A stretch of 64,000 bases of DNA from Nitrospirota bacterium (GTDB lineage Bacteria > Nitrospirota > Leptospirillia > Leptospirillales > Leptospirillaceae): contig JAKBXW010000001.1 in the NCBI GenBank assembly GCA_021840555.1, positions 62,001 to 126,000 on the forward strand, read 5' to 3'. Made by a program: the position numbers and the translations under genes. Shown piece after piece: positions 19,357 through 29,591 of this stretch (its first letter is position 1; every line of letters starts with the position of its first letter). The notes under the pieces are model-generated. The model saw only the letters and a program-made list of their open reading frames with translations, was not told where the DNA came from and did not search any database.

Positions 19357-20952
19357 ATGGACATATTCCGCAAGATTTCCGAAACCGTTTCCCTGTGGTT
19401 CGGCCGCCTCACCATGATGCAAAAAATCGTGGCGGGGATTCTGGGCGTCCTGTTGGTCGGCGTCATGATATTCCTGGGATTCGCCGGAAAGACAGTCGAC
19501 CGGGCGGTCCTCTATTCGGGACTGTCGCCTGTCGACTCTTTCGAAATCCAGCAAAAGCTCGACCGGATGGGTATCCCCTATGCCGTCTCCACCAAGGGAG
19601 GAGTGATCCGGGTCCCCAAGAGTCAGGTCTACACGCTCCGGATGGAGCTGGCCGACGAAGGGCTTCCGCGCCATCACGGAGCCGGCTTCGACATCTTCGA
19701 CCACCCCTCTCTCACGACGACGGATTTCGTGCAGCATGTGCAGTACTTGCAGGCCCTTCAGTCGGAGCTCGACCGGACGATCGAGGAGATGAGTCCGATC
19801 GCACTGGCTCGGGTGTCCATCGTCCTTCCCCGCAGGTCAGTTTTTCTCCGCCACCAGAAAGGGGCACACGCCTCCGTGCTGATTCGCCTGAAGCCGGGGC
19901 GGACGCTTGCGCGGGACCAGGTGAATGGCATCGTTCATCTGGTGGCCAATGCGGTGGAGGGACTGACCCCCGATCATGTGACGATCGTCGACAACACCGG
20001 CACGATCTTAAACCGGAAGAGGCCCGGGCTCCTCCCGGGGGAGCTCACCAAGGCGCAGCTCTCTTACCAGTCCATGGTGGAGCACCGTCTCCGGAAGCGG
20101 GTTCAGACCATGCTGGATCAGGTTCTGGGGGAAGGGCAGTCGGTAGTTCGTGTCAATGCGACGCTCAATTTCAGGCGCGTCGAGGAGACGAAGGAACAGT
20201 TCGATCCCAAGGGACGGGCGCTCGCGGAACGTGAAAAGCTTCGGGAAAAATCCTCCGGATCGAGAATCGTTCCCGTGGGCGTTCCCGGTGTTCTCAGCAA
20301 CATTCCCGGCCCCAACGGAAAGGTCGCGAGTCCCCCACTGGGCCCAAAAAACGGAACACAGACCCGGTATTCCAAGAAAAAGGATATCGAGCACTACGAC
20401 GTGAGCCACACGATGAGCCATATCGTCGAGCCCACCGGCACGATCGCCCGAATCTCCGTCTCCGTTCTGGTCAATGGCAAGACGCGGACGGTGACGGGCA
20501 AAAAGGGGGATACGACAGTCTACGAACCGCGAACGCCCGAAGAGATCGCCTCCTTCACCCGCATCGTGCAGAACGCGATCGGGTATGATCCGGCCCGGGG
20601 CGATACCGTCGTGGTGGATTCCGTACCCTTCGTAAGGCCCGAGTCGGAAAGACCCCAGAATCAGGAAGCCCGGATGGCCGAGCGGCTCAAACCCTTCATG
20701 CCGCTTCTGGAAATATTCCTGGGCGGCCTTCTCGTCCTGGTCTTCAGCCTCTTCATCTTGAAGCCGATTCTCCAGAGCATGGTCACCAAGTCCGTCCCCC
20801 TGCCGGCCCAGGGTCCGGCGGGGATTGCGGTCCCCATGCGCGAGGAAGAAGGCGAAGCCGTCAGGTCCAGCAAGGAAGACATTGCCCGCATGACGCAGGA
20901 GGATCCCTCCCAAGCCGCGCAGGTCCTGCGGTTGTGGCTCAAGGAAAAATAG
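19357..20952 (+). CDS. fliF: flagellar M-ring protein FliF
   Basis: LYSGLSPVDSFEIQQKLDRMGIPY, ELDRTIEEMSPIALARVSIVLP, C-terminal TM. Confidence 0.95.
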   Translation: MDIFRKISETVSLWFGRLTMMQKIVAGILGVLLVGVMIFLGFAGKTVDRAVLYSGLSPVDSFEIQQKLDRMGIPYAVSTKGGVIRVPKSQVYTLRMELADEGLPRHHGAGFDIFDHPSLTTTDFVQHVQYLQALQSELDRTIEEMSPIALARVSIVLPRRSVFLRHQKGAHASVLIRLKPGRTLARDQVNGIVHLVANAVEGLTPDHVTIVDNTGTILNRKRPGLLPGELTKAQLSYQSMVEHRLRKRVQTMLDQVLGEGQSVVRVNATLNFRRVEETKEQFDPKGRALAEREKLREKSSGSRIVPVGVPGVLSNIPGPNGKVASPPLGPKNGTQTRYSKKKDIEHYDVSHTMSHIVEPTGTIARISVSVLVNGKTRTVTGKKGDTTVYEPRTPEEIASFTRIVQNAIGYDPARGDTVVVDSVPFVRPESERPQNQEARMAERLKPFMPLLEIFLGGLLVLVFSLFILKPILQSMVTKSVPLPAQGPAGIAVPMREEEGEAVRSSKEDIARMTQEDPSQAAQVLRLWLKEK

Positions 20953-20964
20953 GAGGGGTAGGCG

Positions 20965-21969
20965 TTGGCCAAAAGGAAGCTTTCCGGGCTTGAGAAGGCG
21001 GCGATCTTTATCGCGGCCGTCGGACCGGAGGTCGCCGCTGAGATCCTGAAGCAGCTCGACATCAAGGAGGTCGGTGTGATCTCGAGCCTCATCGCACAGA
21101 TGGGCGAGGTCAGCTCGGAGGAGATCGACGAGGTGATGGGGGAGTTTTCCGTCGTCTACAAGGCGACGCGAGGCCTTCCTCGGATGGGGGAGAAATACAT
21201 GCGCGAAATTCTGGAAAAGTCACTGGGCAAGGAGCAGGCCGACCAGATTTTCGAAAGCATGAACGATCAGGAAGGGACCAATCTCCAGTCCCTCAAGTGG
21301 ATGGACCCCAAATCGATCGCCAATCTGATCAGAAACGAGCATCCCCAGACGATCGCCCTGATCCTGAACTATCTGAACCCGAACCAGACGGCCAACGTGC
21401 TGGCCTATCTGCCCGAAGCCCTGAAGGCGGACGTTGTTTTCCGGATGGCGACCCTCGAGGACATCAGCCCCCAGGTGATCCGGGATCTCGAAGAGGTGAT
21501 CTCCACCGAGATCCAGATGATGGGAGGGTCGCTGACAAGCCTGGGCGTGAGCCGGATCGAAAAGACGGCCAATCTCCTGAACGAGATGGATCGGTCGACT
21601 TCGGAAGGAATCCTCGACTTCATCGGCCAGAACGACCAGTCGGTGGCCGAGCAGATCCGGGCTCTCATGTTCGTATTCGACGACCTCGTGATGGTGGACA
21701 ACCGGGGGATCCAGGCCCTTCTGCAGAGCGTCTCCCGGGACGTTCTCACCAAGGCCATGCGCGGAGCCGGAGATGCCGTGAAGGAAAAAATCCTCTCCAA
21801 CATGTCGACCCGGGCCCAGGCGGCCCTCAAGGAGGACATCGACTCGATGGGGGGGATTCCACTCAAGGACGTGGAGTCGGCTCAGGCGGAGATCATGAAG
21901 GCGGTCCGCCGCCTCGAAGCCGAAGGAAAACTGGTGATCCTCGGACGGGGAGGAGAACAGATTGTCTAG
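20965..21969 (+). CDS. fliG: flagellar motor switch protein FliG
   Basis: NEHPQTIALILNYLNPNQTANVLAYLPEALKADVVFRMATLEDISPQVI. Confidence 0.97.
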   Translation: MAKRKLSGLEKAAIFIAAVGPEVAAEILKQLDIKEVGVISSLIAQMGEVSSEEIDEVMGEFSVVYKATRGLPRMGEKYMREILEKSLGKEQADQIFESMNDQEGTNLQSLKWMDPKSIANLIRNEHPQTIALILNYLNPNQTANVLAYLPEALKADVVFRMATLEDISPQVIRDLEEVISTEIQMMGGSLTSLGVSRIEKTANLLNEMDRSTSEGILDFIGQNDQSVAEQIRALMFVFDDLVMVDNRGIQALLQSVSRDVLTKAMRGAGDAVKEKILSNMSTRAQAALKEDIDSMGGIPLKDVESAQAEIMKAVRRLEAEGKLVILGRGGEQIV

Positions 21970-22666
21970 TGTCGGTCGGGGGTTCAAGGGATGGAATTTC
22001 GAGAATCTGGTCGGACAGGCGGGGGAGAAGGGGCGGGGCCGAACCCCGGACAGGGAATCTCCGGCCGGGGGACCTGAGTCCGGTAAGGAGGATGATCTCT
22101 TCCAAAGGTCGGAGGAGCTGGGAAGAGTCGAAGAGGAGGCCCGAAAGGCCGGCTTCGAGGCGGGGTACGCCGAAGGCCTCGAGAGGGCCCGCTCCGACAT
22201 GGAGCCTCTCCGCCAGGCCTGGCTCGATTGGGCGTCGAAAATCTCCGCATTCGAGAGCGATCGGCTCAGGGCACTTCTTCCCGTTCTGGTCGATCTTCAG
22301 GAAAAGGCGCTGTCGAAGATTCTTGGTGATGAGGAGGGTCGCCCGCGGATTCTCCGGAAACTGCTTGAGAGAATGGTGGGAGAGTATGCCTCCGGGCGCG
22401 AGGGTGAACTTCTGGTACCGGAATCCGACTTTCACCTGGTCAGGCAGTTCGATCCCGGATTTCCGGAAGAGCTCGCGGCGCGGGGAATCCGACTGGGCAT
22501 CGCGCCGGACCTTCCGCCCCGGCATGTGGAACTCCGGTTTTCCGACCGGATCGTCGCATTCGATCCCGCGTCCGCCGGAGACTCTCTTCGGAAAACTCTT
22601 TCCCGCGCCGATCCTGGCCCCATTCCGGAGATCGCGGGCCCGGACGGAGAGGTAGAACGGCCATGA
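21962..22666 (+). CDS. fliH: flagellar assembly protein FliH
   Basis: position between fliG and fliI; EEARKAGFEAGYAEGLERARSDMEPL. Confidence 0.85.
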   Translation: MSSVGRGFKGWNFENLVGQAGEKGRGRTPDRESPAGGPESGKEDDLFQRSEELGRVEEEARKAGFEAGYAEGLERARSDMEPLRQAWLDWASKISAFESDRLRALLPVLVDLQEKALSKILGDEEGRPRILRKLLERMVGEYASGREGELLVPESDFHLVRQFDPGFPEELAARGIRLGIAPDLPPRHVELRFSDRIVAFDPASAGDSLRKTLSRADPGPIPEIAGPDGEVERP

Positions 22667-24030
22667 AGATCGGGATGGAAGGGGAAAAAGCCGATCTTTG
22701 GCTCGGTTCCGCCGGACGCGCGATGGACCGTCTTTTGTCGGGATGGAGTCCCGACCAGGAAGGAGGCCTGGTTGTCCAGGGGGTGGGGCTCATGATCGAG
22801 GCCAAGGGGATGAGCCTGGGGGTTGGGGAGATCGGCACCCTTCTTTCCGATCCCCCGATCGATGCCGAAGTGGTCGGCTTTCGGGAGGGGCGGACCCTTC
22901 TGATGCCTCTTGGGGATCTCGAAGGGGTCAGACCCGGAACCCGCCTCATGAGAAAAAGCCGGATCACCTCGGTCTTTCTTTCTCCCGAGTGGCTGGGGCG
23001 CGTCATCGATCCCCTCGGCCATCCCCTGGACGGCATCCCTCTTCCTGCAGGAAATATCGAGATGCCGCTTCGCGGCCGCCCTATCAATCCACTGAAACGG
23101 CAGCGGATCGATCGTCCGCTCGATCTCTCGGTCCGTTCGATCAATGCCCTCGCCACCGTCGGGATCGGTCAGAAGATCGGTATCTTCGCCGGCCCTGGAG
23201 TCGGCAAAAGCACCCTGATCGGCATGATGGCCCGGAATGCCGACGTCGACGTCAATGTCATCGCCCTGGTGGGGGAAAGGGGGCGCGAGGTTCGGGAGTT
23301 TCTCGAGCGGGATCTCGGTCCGGAAGGGCTGTCCCGCTCGGTGATCGTGGTGGCAACGGGCGAGCAGCCCCCTCTCCTCAAGACCCGGGCGACTCTGTTG
23401 GCGATGTCGATTGCCGAAATGTTCCGGGATCTTGGAAAGCGCGTTCTTTTCGTCATGGATTCCCTGACCCGCTATGCCGGAGCCCAGAGAGAGATAGGTC
23501 TGGCCACGGGGGAGCCTCCTTCGGCCCGGGGATACACGCCGTCGGTCTTCGCCCAGCTTCCCCGGCTGATCGAGCGGGCCGGCTGCGGGGAGGGTGCCGG
23601 ATCCATCACCGGGATCTTCACCGTTCTGGTCGAGGGGGAGGATGTTCCCTCCGACCCCCTTTCGGAAGCCCTGACAGCCATTCTCGACGGACATGTCCAT
23701 CTGTCCAGGGCGCTGGCCCAGGAAGGGGTCTTTCCCGCCGTCGACCCCGTAGACAGTCTATCCCGGGTGATGGTCGACATCGTGCCGGAGGAGATCCAGG
23801 AGAGGGCCCGGGAATGGAGACGGCTGTACGGGTTGTTCCGGAGGTCGGAGGATCTGATCCGGATCGGTGCCTATGTTTCGGGGACCGATCCTCTCCTCGA
23901 CCGGGCGGTCCGCCTCCACGAAGCAATGACGGATTTTTTGCGCCAGTCGAGGGAGGAGCCCGTTTCCCTTGAGCAGTCCTTCCAGGACCTCGCCCGGTCC
24001 CTGGAGGATGCGGGGATGGAAGAGACGTGA
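22663..24030 (+). CDS. fliI: flagellum-specific ATPase FliI
   Basis: FAGPGVGKSTLIGMMARN, DSLTRYAGAQREIGLATGEPPSARGYTPSVFAQLPRLIERAG. Confidence 0.97.
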   Translation: MKIGMEGEKADLWLGSAGRAMDRLLSGWSPDQEGGLVVQGVGLMIEAKGMSLGVGEIGTLLSDPPIDAEVVGFREGRTLLMPLGDLEGVRPGTRLMRKSRITSVFLSPEWLGRVIDPLGHPLDGIPLPAGNIEMPLRGRPINPLKRQRIDRPLDLSVRSINALATVGIGQKIGIFAGPGVGKSTLIGMMARNADVDVNVIALVGERGREVREFLERDLGPEGLSRSVIVVATGEQPPLLKTRATLLAMSIAEMFRDLGKRVLFVMDSLTRYAGAQREIGLATGEPPSARGYTPSVFAQLPRLIERAGCGEGAGSITGIFTVLVEGEDVPSDPLSEALTAILDGHVHLSRALAQEGVFPAVDPVDSLSRVMVDIVPEEIQERAREWRRLYGLFRRSEDLIRIGAYVSGTDPLLDRAVRLHEAMTDFLRQSREEPVSLEQSFQDLARSLEDAGMEET

Positions 24031-24057
24031 CGATCCTGAGCGGGGGAGTTTCCTGAG

Positions 24058-24519
24058 ATGGCAGAGCGTCCCTTTACCCTGGAATCCGTCCTGGCCGTCA
24101 GGGAGGCCGAGCTCGAGACGGTCGAACGGGACCTTTCGAGGATCGGAGGCGAGAGGTCCCGCGAGAAGGAGCGGACCCGGGAAATGCATCGACGGAAGGA
24201 GGAGGGTCTGGCTTTCGGCCAGGAGGACCGCAATCCGGCGGATACCGGCTTTCTGCTGGCCTGGTACGGGTGGCTTTCCCATATGGATCAGAAAATCGGG
24301 GAGCAGGAACGCCGCGAAAAACTGGTCGAAGACGAGTTCGAGCGGGTCAGGGAGCTCTGGAAGAAGGCCCTGATGGAAAAGGAAAAGATCCTGATCCTGA
24401 GGGAACGGCACAGGGATGGGGAGCGGAGGCGGACCATGCGCATGGAGGAGCGTTCCCTGGACCTCTGGATCCAGTCCCGAGGATTCGGACGCAATCCTCG
24501 CGACGGGGAAGGCTCATGA
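24058..24519 (+). CDS. fliJ: flagellar export protein FliJ-like coiled coil
   Basis: charged coiled coil immediately after fliI. Confidence 0.75.
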   Translation: MAERPFTLESVLAVREAELETVERDLSRIGGERSREKERTREMHRRKEEGLAFGQEDRNPADTGFLLAWYGWLSHMDQKIGEQERREKLVEDEFERVRELWKKALMEKEKILILRERHRDGERRRTMRMEERSLDLWIQSRGFGRNPRDGEGS

Positions 24520-24983
24520 AGAGGAACCTGGCGCTTCTTCTGGAACGACTGGGGATGGCGGTGCTTCTGATCCTTTCAGGGCTGACTGCTCGTCCGGAGA
24601 CCAACGCCGCTTCCGCGCCTCCTCCGGCAAGCGCACCGTCGAGTTCCGGGGAGGAGCGCCGCCTCCTTCTGATGAAGCAGGATCTCGACAGGGAGATTCA
24701 GAGAAACAAAAAGATTCTCGGAGAAATCGACAGGAAGCTCGCGCTTTACCGGTCGCTCAAGAAGAAGAATGTCAGACGTCTCATCAGGCTTTATGAATCG
24801 ATGGCCCCACGGACGGCGGCCTCCCAGATCAATGTCATGCCGGAGAAACTCCGCCTGACGCTGTTCTCGGGAATGAATCCACGGAAGGCGTCACGCATCA
24901 TGCGGTACGTGGATCCTCGCGTTGCGGCGAAAATCTCGGTCGAGATGGCCGGAGATTCCTCCGCGCGGGGAGGCGGTCGGTGA
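24516..24983 (+). CDS. MotE/MgtE-N-like flagellar protein
   Basis: TM plus coiled coil then LFSGMNPRKASRIMRYVDPRVAAKISVEM; start chosen at ATG 24516. Confidence 0.7.
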   Translation: MKRNLALLLERLGMAVLLILSGLTARPETNAASAPPPASAPSSSGEERRLLLMKQDLDREIQRNKKILGEIDRKLALYRSLKKKNVRRLIRLYESMAPRTAASQINVMPEKLRLTLFSGMNPRKASRIMRYVDPRVAAKISVEMAGDSSARGGGR

Positions 24984-25007
24984 ATCTCTATCGAAAGGGG
25001 CGTCGTC

Positions 25008-26552
25008 ATGGGGACAGCACCATCATCCATTCTTCACAAAATACCGGAGTCCGCTCCCGTCCGGGGGCAAAAGGACACTCCGGATCCCGAAAGGTCTGAG
25101 AAAAAGGACGCCTCGAGGCCGGCGAAAGAAGCCGGGAGCGAGGCGAAAACGCGTTCCGGCAAATCCTCCGCACACAAAAAAAGCTCCTTTGCGGCGATCT
25201 TCAGGGGGGCCCTCCAGAGCCGCTCCGCTCCAATCCCGGATGGAGAGAATCCGGAGGAGACCCGGCCAGGAAAGGGAACGGGCAAAAATTTCCGCGGGGA
25301 TCACCCCAGGACTTCCGGCCAGTCCCGCAAGAAAAAGGCGACGCCGTCCGAGGGGGCGCTCCTGTCTCTGGCGATGCCCATTCCCGAACCTTCCCCGAAA
25401 AAAAAGGCGTCTCTTTCCCGGCCATCCCCGGCGGAGCCTTCACGATCCTCTCGCATTCTTTGGGGTCCCCAGGGTCATTCCCCATCGCATCCATCATCAC
25501 AATTGACGGTGGTCGGAAAAAGGCCACCCCTCCCCGAGGCTCTTCCCACTCCATTCCCGAAGAGCGCTGATCCCTCCGGGGCGCTGTTTTCCGGGGAGGC
25601 AATCAAACCGCTCGCGCCTTCCATGCCGGAAATGAGGTCGAGTCCCGTCCCGAAGGAATCGAAGGCACTCTCTTCGGAAAAGACGGTATTGATTCCGGAC
25701 GAGGCGGATCTTTCCCCGGGAAGGCCTCCGCTGGAAAAAATGTTCCTTCCGGAGAGGTCCTCCTTCCAGCGGGAGGATCCCTCCCTTGGAAAAGAGGTGT
25801 CCGCCGATTCGAAACCCTCTCCGTTTCCCCATCCGGACAAATCTCTTGAAAAGATTGCGCTCCATGGGAAAGAGGGGGGGAGTCCGGCCCTTCAGACTTC
25901 CTCCCCCGGTGTTCTGGATGGGAGCACTGTCGGAGGGCCAGCCCCGGGAGAGGAGACCACCCAGTCGCCGGCGATTCCTGACGGGATGTCGGCACGCGTA
26001 GGCCAGCTGGCCCGGGAGGGCGGAGGCCGGGTGGCCCTGGAGGTGAAGCCTCCCCACCTGGGTCCCGTGGGTGTTCGTGTTCACGTCGATCCTCACACCC
26101 GTCTCGTCACGGTGGAGCTCTCCTCGCACGATCCGCGGATTCGCCACCTGCTCTCGGAAAAAGAGGGAAGCATCAAGGAGTCCCTGTCCCAGACAGGATT
26201 TGTCCTCGACAGGTTTCAGGTCGTCTCCCAGAGTCCTCCGGGACTGGGGGACGCCTCGCTTCAGGGGTTGTCGGCGGCCGGAAGCGGCGGTGGTGCGGCC
26301 GGGGGGGATGGAGCCTCCTCGGGGGGAAATCGTGATGATGGAGTGGCCGGAGGCTCTTCCCAGGGAGCGGACCTTGCCAGCCAGGGGCGACCGGAGGCCG
26401 GAGCGTCCGGTCGGGAGGGAGGTCGCGGAACCTTTTCGGGCGCGTCTCCCGGGGCCGATGAAGGGGTGTCGGCGGTGGGAGGAAATCAGGGCGAGGCTCC
26501 CGCCGCATCGGGGGAAAGCGTCAAGAACGCAGGCTATCACCGGATCGCCTGA
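25008..26552 (+). CDS. fliK: flagellar hook-length control protein FliK
   Basis: LEVKPPHLGPVGVRVHVDPHTRLVTVELSSHDPRIRHLLSE...L Flg_hook domain; disordered N-terminus. Confidence 0.85.
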   Translation: MGTAPSSILHKIPESAPVRGQKDTPDPERSEKKDASRPAKEAGSEAKTRSGKSSAHKKSSFAAIFRGALQSRSAPIPDGENPEETRPGKGTGKNFRGDHPRTSGQSRKKKATPSEGALLSLAMPIPEPSPKKKASLSRPSPAEPSRSSRILWGPQGHSPSHPSSQLTVVGKRPPLPEALPTPFPKSADPSGALFSGEAIKPLAPSMPEMRSSPVPKESKALSSEKTVLIPDEADLSPGRPPLEKMFLPERSSFQREDPSLGKEVSADSKPSPFPHPDKSLEKIALHGKEGGSPALQTSSPGVLDGSTVGGPAPGEETTQSPAIPDGMSARVGQLAREGGGRVALEVKPPHLGPVGVRVHVDPHTRLVTVELSSHDPRIRHLLSEKEGSIKESLSQTGFVLDRFQVVSQSPPGLGDASLQGLSAAGSGGGAAGGDGASSGGNRDDGVAGGSSQGADLASQGRPEAGASGREGGRGTFSGASPGADEGVSAVGGNQGEAPAASGESVKNAGYHRIA

Positions 26553-26574
26553 ACCCTTTTCCAAGGAGAAGATC

Positions 26575-27396
26575 ATGATCGTCAAGACCGAACAAAACGA
26601 TATCCGGACCATCCGGAAGGAGTCGGAGAAGCGGCTCACGCCCTCCAAGCTCCCTCCACCCCTGAAAAAGAAGCTGGGGATGGAGGACTATATGAACATC
26701 ATGATCCGTCAGCTCCAGTACCAGGATCCCTTTCATCCGATGGACAACAGGAAATTCGCCTCGCAGCTGGCCCAGTTTTCCCAGCTCGACCAGCTGGTCC
26801 ACCTGAACAAGAAGATGGACGGCATGGCCAATCAGGGAAAAGAGGCCGACTCTCTTCAGATGGTGGGATTCCTGGGCCGGGAGGTCTTCATGAAGGGAAA
26901 TCGCTTCGTCCGGAACCCTCACGAATCCGCAAACCTGGTATTCCGCCTCGAGAAACCGGCCGCCCATTCCACCGTCTACATTTACGGGGCCAGGCACCAG
27001 CTAGTCCGCACTCTCAAGGCGGGACCGATGGAGGCTGGGAATCAGCATGTGGCGTGGGATGGTCTGAGCAACCGAGGAACGATGGCTCCACCGGGAGGGT
27101 ACGAATTCGAGGTCGTGGCCCGCGACGTCAAGAACCGTCCTGTCATTGCCTCTCCTCTCCGGACCGGCATCGTCACGGGGGTTCTCTTTTCCGGGACGCG
27201 CCCCCGCCTTGAGGTCGACGGCGAAAAGGTCGATCTGTCGGATATCACCCATGTGGGCGTCCTCAGGGAAAAAGAACATGCGTCCGGACCGGCCCCCGTT
27301 TCCGCGCTAAAACCGCTGGCCGGGTCGCATCCACCGTCCGGTTCCTATGCGAAAGGACCCGTAAAGTCTTCGCCCTCGATTCACCATACGCTGTGA
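26575..27396 (+). CDS. flgD: flagellar hook assembly protein FlgD
   Basis: MEDYMNIMIRQLQYQDPFHPMDNRKFASQLAQFSQLDQL; ATG at 26575. Confidence 0.92.
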   Translation: MIVKTEQNDIRTIRKESEKRLTPSKLPPPLKKKLGMEDYMNIMIRQLQYQDPFHPMDNRKFASQLAQFSQLDQLVHLNKKMDGMANQGKEADSLQMVGFLGREVFMKGNRFVRNPHESANLVFRLEKPAAHSTVYIYGARHQLVRTLKAGPMEAGNQHVAWDGLSNRGTMAPPGGYEFEVVARDVKNRPVIASPLRTGIVTGVLFSGTRPRLEVDGEKVDLSDITHVGVLREKEHASGPAPVSALKPLAGSHPPSGSYAKGPVKSSPSIHHTL

Positions 27397-27470
27397 TCTT
27401 CCGCTTTCGGGCCGGACCGAAGGCGGCTTTGAGTGCTCGATAACATTCATTCTGTCCAGGAGGAATTGCC

Positions 27471-28847
27471 ATGGGTATTCTTTCGTCCATGTATGTCGCC
27501 AACAGCGGTCTATCCGCCATGGGAACGGACATGTCGGTGATCGGAAACAACATAAGCAACATGAATACGGTCGGGTTCAAGTCGGGACGGGCCGTATTCG
27601 CCAATATCTACGGTCAGACCCTGGCCGGAAAATCGAACGCGGTCGGGCCATCACAGCCGGGGTCCGGGGTCTACGTCGAGTCCATCGAGCCCCTCTTCAC
27701 CCAGGGATCGGTCCAATCCACGAGCAACGCCCTCGACCTGGCCATTCAGGGGAACGGGTTCTTTTCCTTCCGCAGCAGCACCGGTGCGATCCTTTATGGG
27801 CGAAACGGAGCGCTCTCCCTCGACCGGAATGGCAAGATCGTCGATCAGGGGGGGCACATCCTCCAAGGTTATTCGGCAGATGCCGCCGGCCGGATTCAGC
27901 CCAAGGTCGGGGACCTGGGCGTGCCCCAGTCGACCATTCCCCCCAAGGCCTCCCAGAATGTCTATTCCCGGATCAACCTTGATGCCAACATGACGGAAAA
28001 GCTGAAGGCCGGAAAGACGTTTTCGAAATCCAGCAATATCTTCGACTCTCTCGGCATCGAGCATCTTCTCACCTACAAGTTCCACCCCACCAACACGGTG
28101 GGCCAGTGGGCGGTGGAGGCCACTCTCGACGGGGCCAAGCTGACCAAGGGGGGAGGCAGCGTCACCTATACCTCCTCGGCGGGCGGAAAGGCCACGACGA
28201 TCAAGGGCATGGTGGCCATGATCAACTTCGACGGCAACGGCAATGTGGCCAATGTCAACTACGGCGGGTCTCCGACAAAGCTCGACGCCTCCGGTGTGCA
28301 GAGCGTGGACTACACCATGGCCCTCGACGACAAGGCCTCCACGCCGGTCACCCTGTCGCTCTTCATTCCCAAACCCGGACAGAAGGTTCCTGAAAACAGG
28401 AAGGACGGGATCACCCGGCAGGTCCTGGACCTGACCCAATACGCCGAGCCCTCCACGACGATCGAGGAGACGCAGGACGGTTACAAGGCGGGAGACCTGT
28501 CAAATATCGCGATCGACCGGCAGGGACGAATTGTCGGTTCATTCTCGAACGGGACGGAACACAACCTCGGGGCCATCGCGGTATCGACCTTCAACAACCC
28601 CAACGGTCTGGTCAGCATCGGAGGAAATCTCTACCAGGAAAGCATCGGGTCCGGGATCGCGAATATCGGCCGGGCCAATCAGGGGGGGAGAGGGCAGGTC
28701 CTGGCCAATTCTCTTGAGCAATCCAATGTGGATCTCGGGCGTCAAATGATTGACATGATTTCGGCGGAGAGGGGCTATCAGGCCAACGCCTCTGTCATAT
28801 CCGCCGACAACCAGCTTATGAACACTCTGCTGACGCGTATTGGATAA
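27471..28847 (+). CDS. flgE: flagellar hook protein FlgE
   Basis: SGLSAMGTDMSVIGNNISNMNTVGFKSGR...LEQSNVDLGRQMIDMISAERGYQANASVISADNQLM. Confidence 0.95.
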   Translation: MGILSSMYVANSGLSAMGTDMSVIGNNISNMNTVGFKSGRAVFANIYGQTLAGKSNAVGPSQPGSGVYVESIEPLFTQGSVQSTSNALDLAIQGNGFFSFRSSTGAILYGRNGALSLDRNGKIVDQGGHILQGYSADAAGRIQPKVGDLGVPQSTIPPKASQNVYSRINLDANMTEKLKAGKTFSKSSNIFDSLGIEHLLTYKFHPTNTVGQWAVEATLDGAKLTKGGGSVTYTSSAGGKATTIKGMVAMINFDGNGNVANVNYGGSPTKLDASGVQSVDYTMALDDKASTPVTLSLFIPKPGQKVPENRKDGITRQVLDLTQYAEPSTTIEETQDGYKAGDLSNIAIDRQGRIVGSFSNGTEHNLGAIAVSTFNNPNGLVSIGGNLYQESIGSGIANIGRANQGGRGQVLANSLEQSNVDLGRQMIDMISAERGYQANASVISADNQLMNTLLTRIG

Positions 28848-28876
28848 TCTCGCGGCAACAATGTCTTGAAGAAGAA

Positions 28877-28915
28877 ATGGGCCCTCCGGTCAATCCTGCC
28901 GGAAGGCCCATTTTT
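28877..28915 (+). terminator. Rho-independent terminator after flgE
   Basis: ATGGGCCCTCCGG / CCGGAAGGCCCAT stem followed by TTTTT. Confidence 0.85.
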
Positions 28916-28918
28916 GTT

Positions 28919-28934
28919 TGGTACACGTTTTGCT
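28919..28934 (+). promoter_or_regulatory. sigma-54 promoter upstream of fliL
   Basis: TGGTACA-CGTT-TTGCT, GG-N10-GC, directly after the flgE terminator. Confidence 0.8.
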
Positions 28935-29019
28935 TATCATAGGTCGAAAAGAAGGTGCGGACCGGTTTCGGGGGATCCTGAGACTATCCGGACAGGCGGA
29001 CGCAATCCGGGAGAGACCG

Positions 29020-29529
29020 ATGGCTGAGGAAGAAGAGGGCGGAGAAGGGCAGGGGGAAGAAAAGAAAGGATCCAAGAAGATGCTGATCGTCGTCGTTGCG
29101 GCGATCCTGCTTATCCTCGGGGGAGGAGGAGCCTTCTTCTTCCTTCACCACAAGAAAAAGGGATCCTCCGAGGAGCGGCACCATCACTTGACCCCCAAGG
29201 AGATGGAGAAGATGATCAAGGAACATCCGATCATCGATCTCAAGCCGTTCGTCGTCAACCTTTCCGGTCCGCCCGGAAGCGCACCCCAGTACCTGAAGGT
29301 CCGTATTGCTCTGAAACTCGACCGGGCGGTGACGGCCAAGGAGATCGACTACCGGATGGCCGAGATCCAGAGCGCGATTCTGATTCTTCTGGGTGCCCAG
29401 ACGGTGGGGGATCTCCAGTCGACGGGAGGCAAGCTGGCTCTGAAGGACGAAATTCGCCACAGGATCAATGCTAGGCTCGATTCGGGAAAGGTCACCGATG
29501 TCTATTTCACGGAGTTCGTGATTCAGTAG
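29020..29529 (+). CDS. fliL: flagellar basal body-associated protein FliL
   Basis: MAEEEEGG...TM...IIDLKPFVVNLSGPPGSAPQYLKVRIALKLD; start at 29020 because the track start precedes the promoter. Confidence 0.9.
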   Translation: MAEEEEGGEGQGEEKKGSKKMLIVVVAAILLILGGGGAFFFLHHKKKGSSEERHHHLTPKEMEKMIKEHPIIDLKPFVVNLSGPPGSAPQYLKVRIALKLDRAVTAKEIDYRMAEIQSAILILLGAQTVGDLQSTGGKLALKDEIRHRINARLDSGKVTDVYFTEFVIQ

Positions 29530-29591
29530 GGGGAAGACCCGGCGCCTTCGCACCGGCGCCGGAGCGAAGGGCATGCGGAAAGGGAGGATCG

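Noticed and set aside
21297-22655. 452-aa alternative-frame ORF over fliG/fliH
   Set aside because: Overlaps well-supported fliG and fliH in another frame; Arg/Gly/Pro/Asp-rich translation typical of a shadow ORF.
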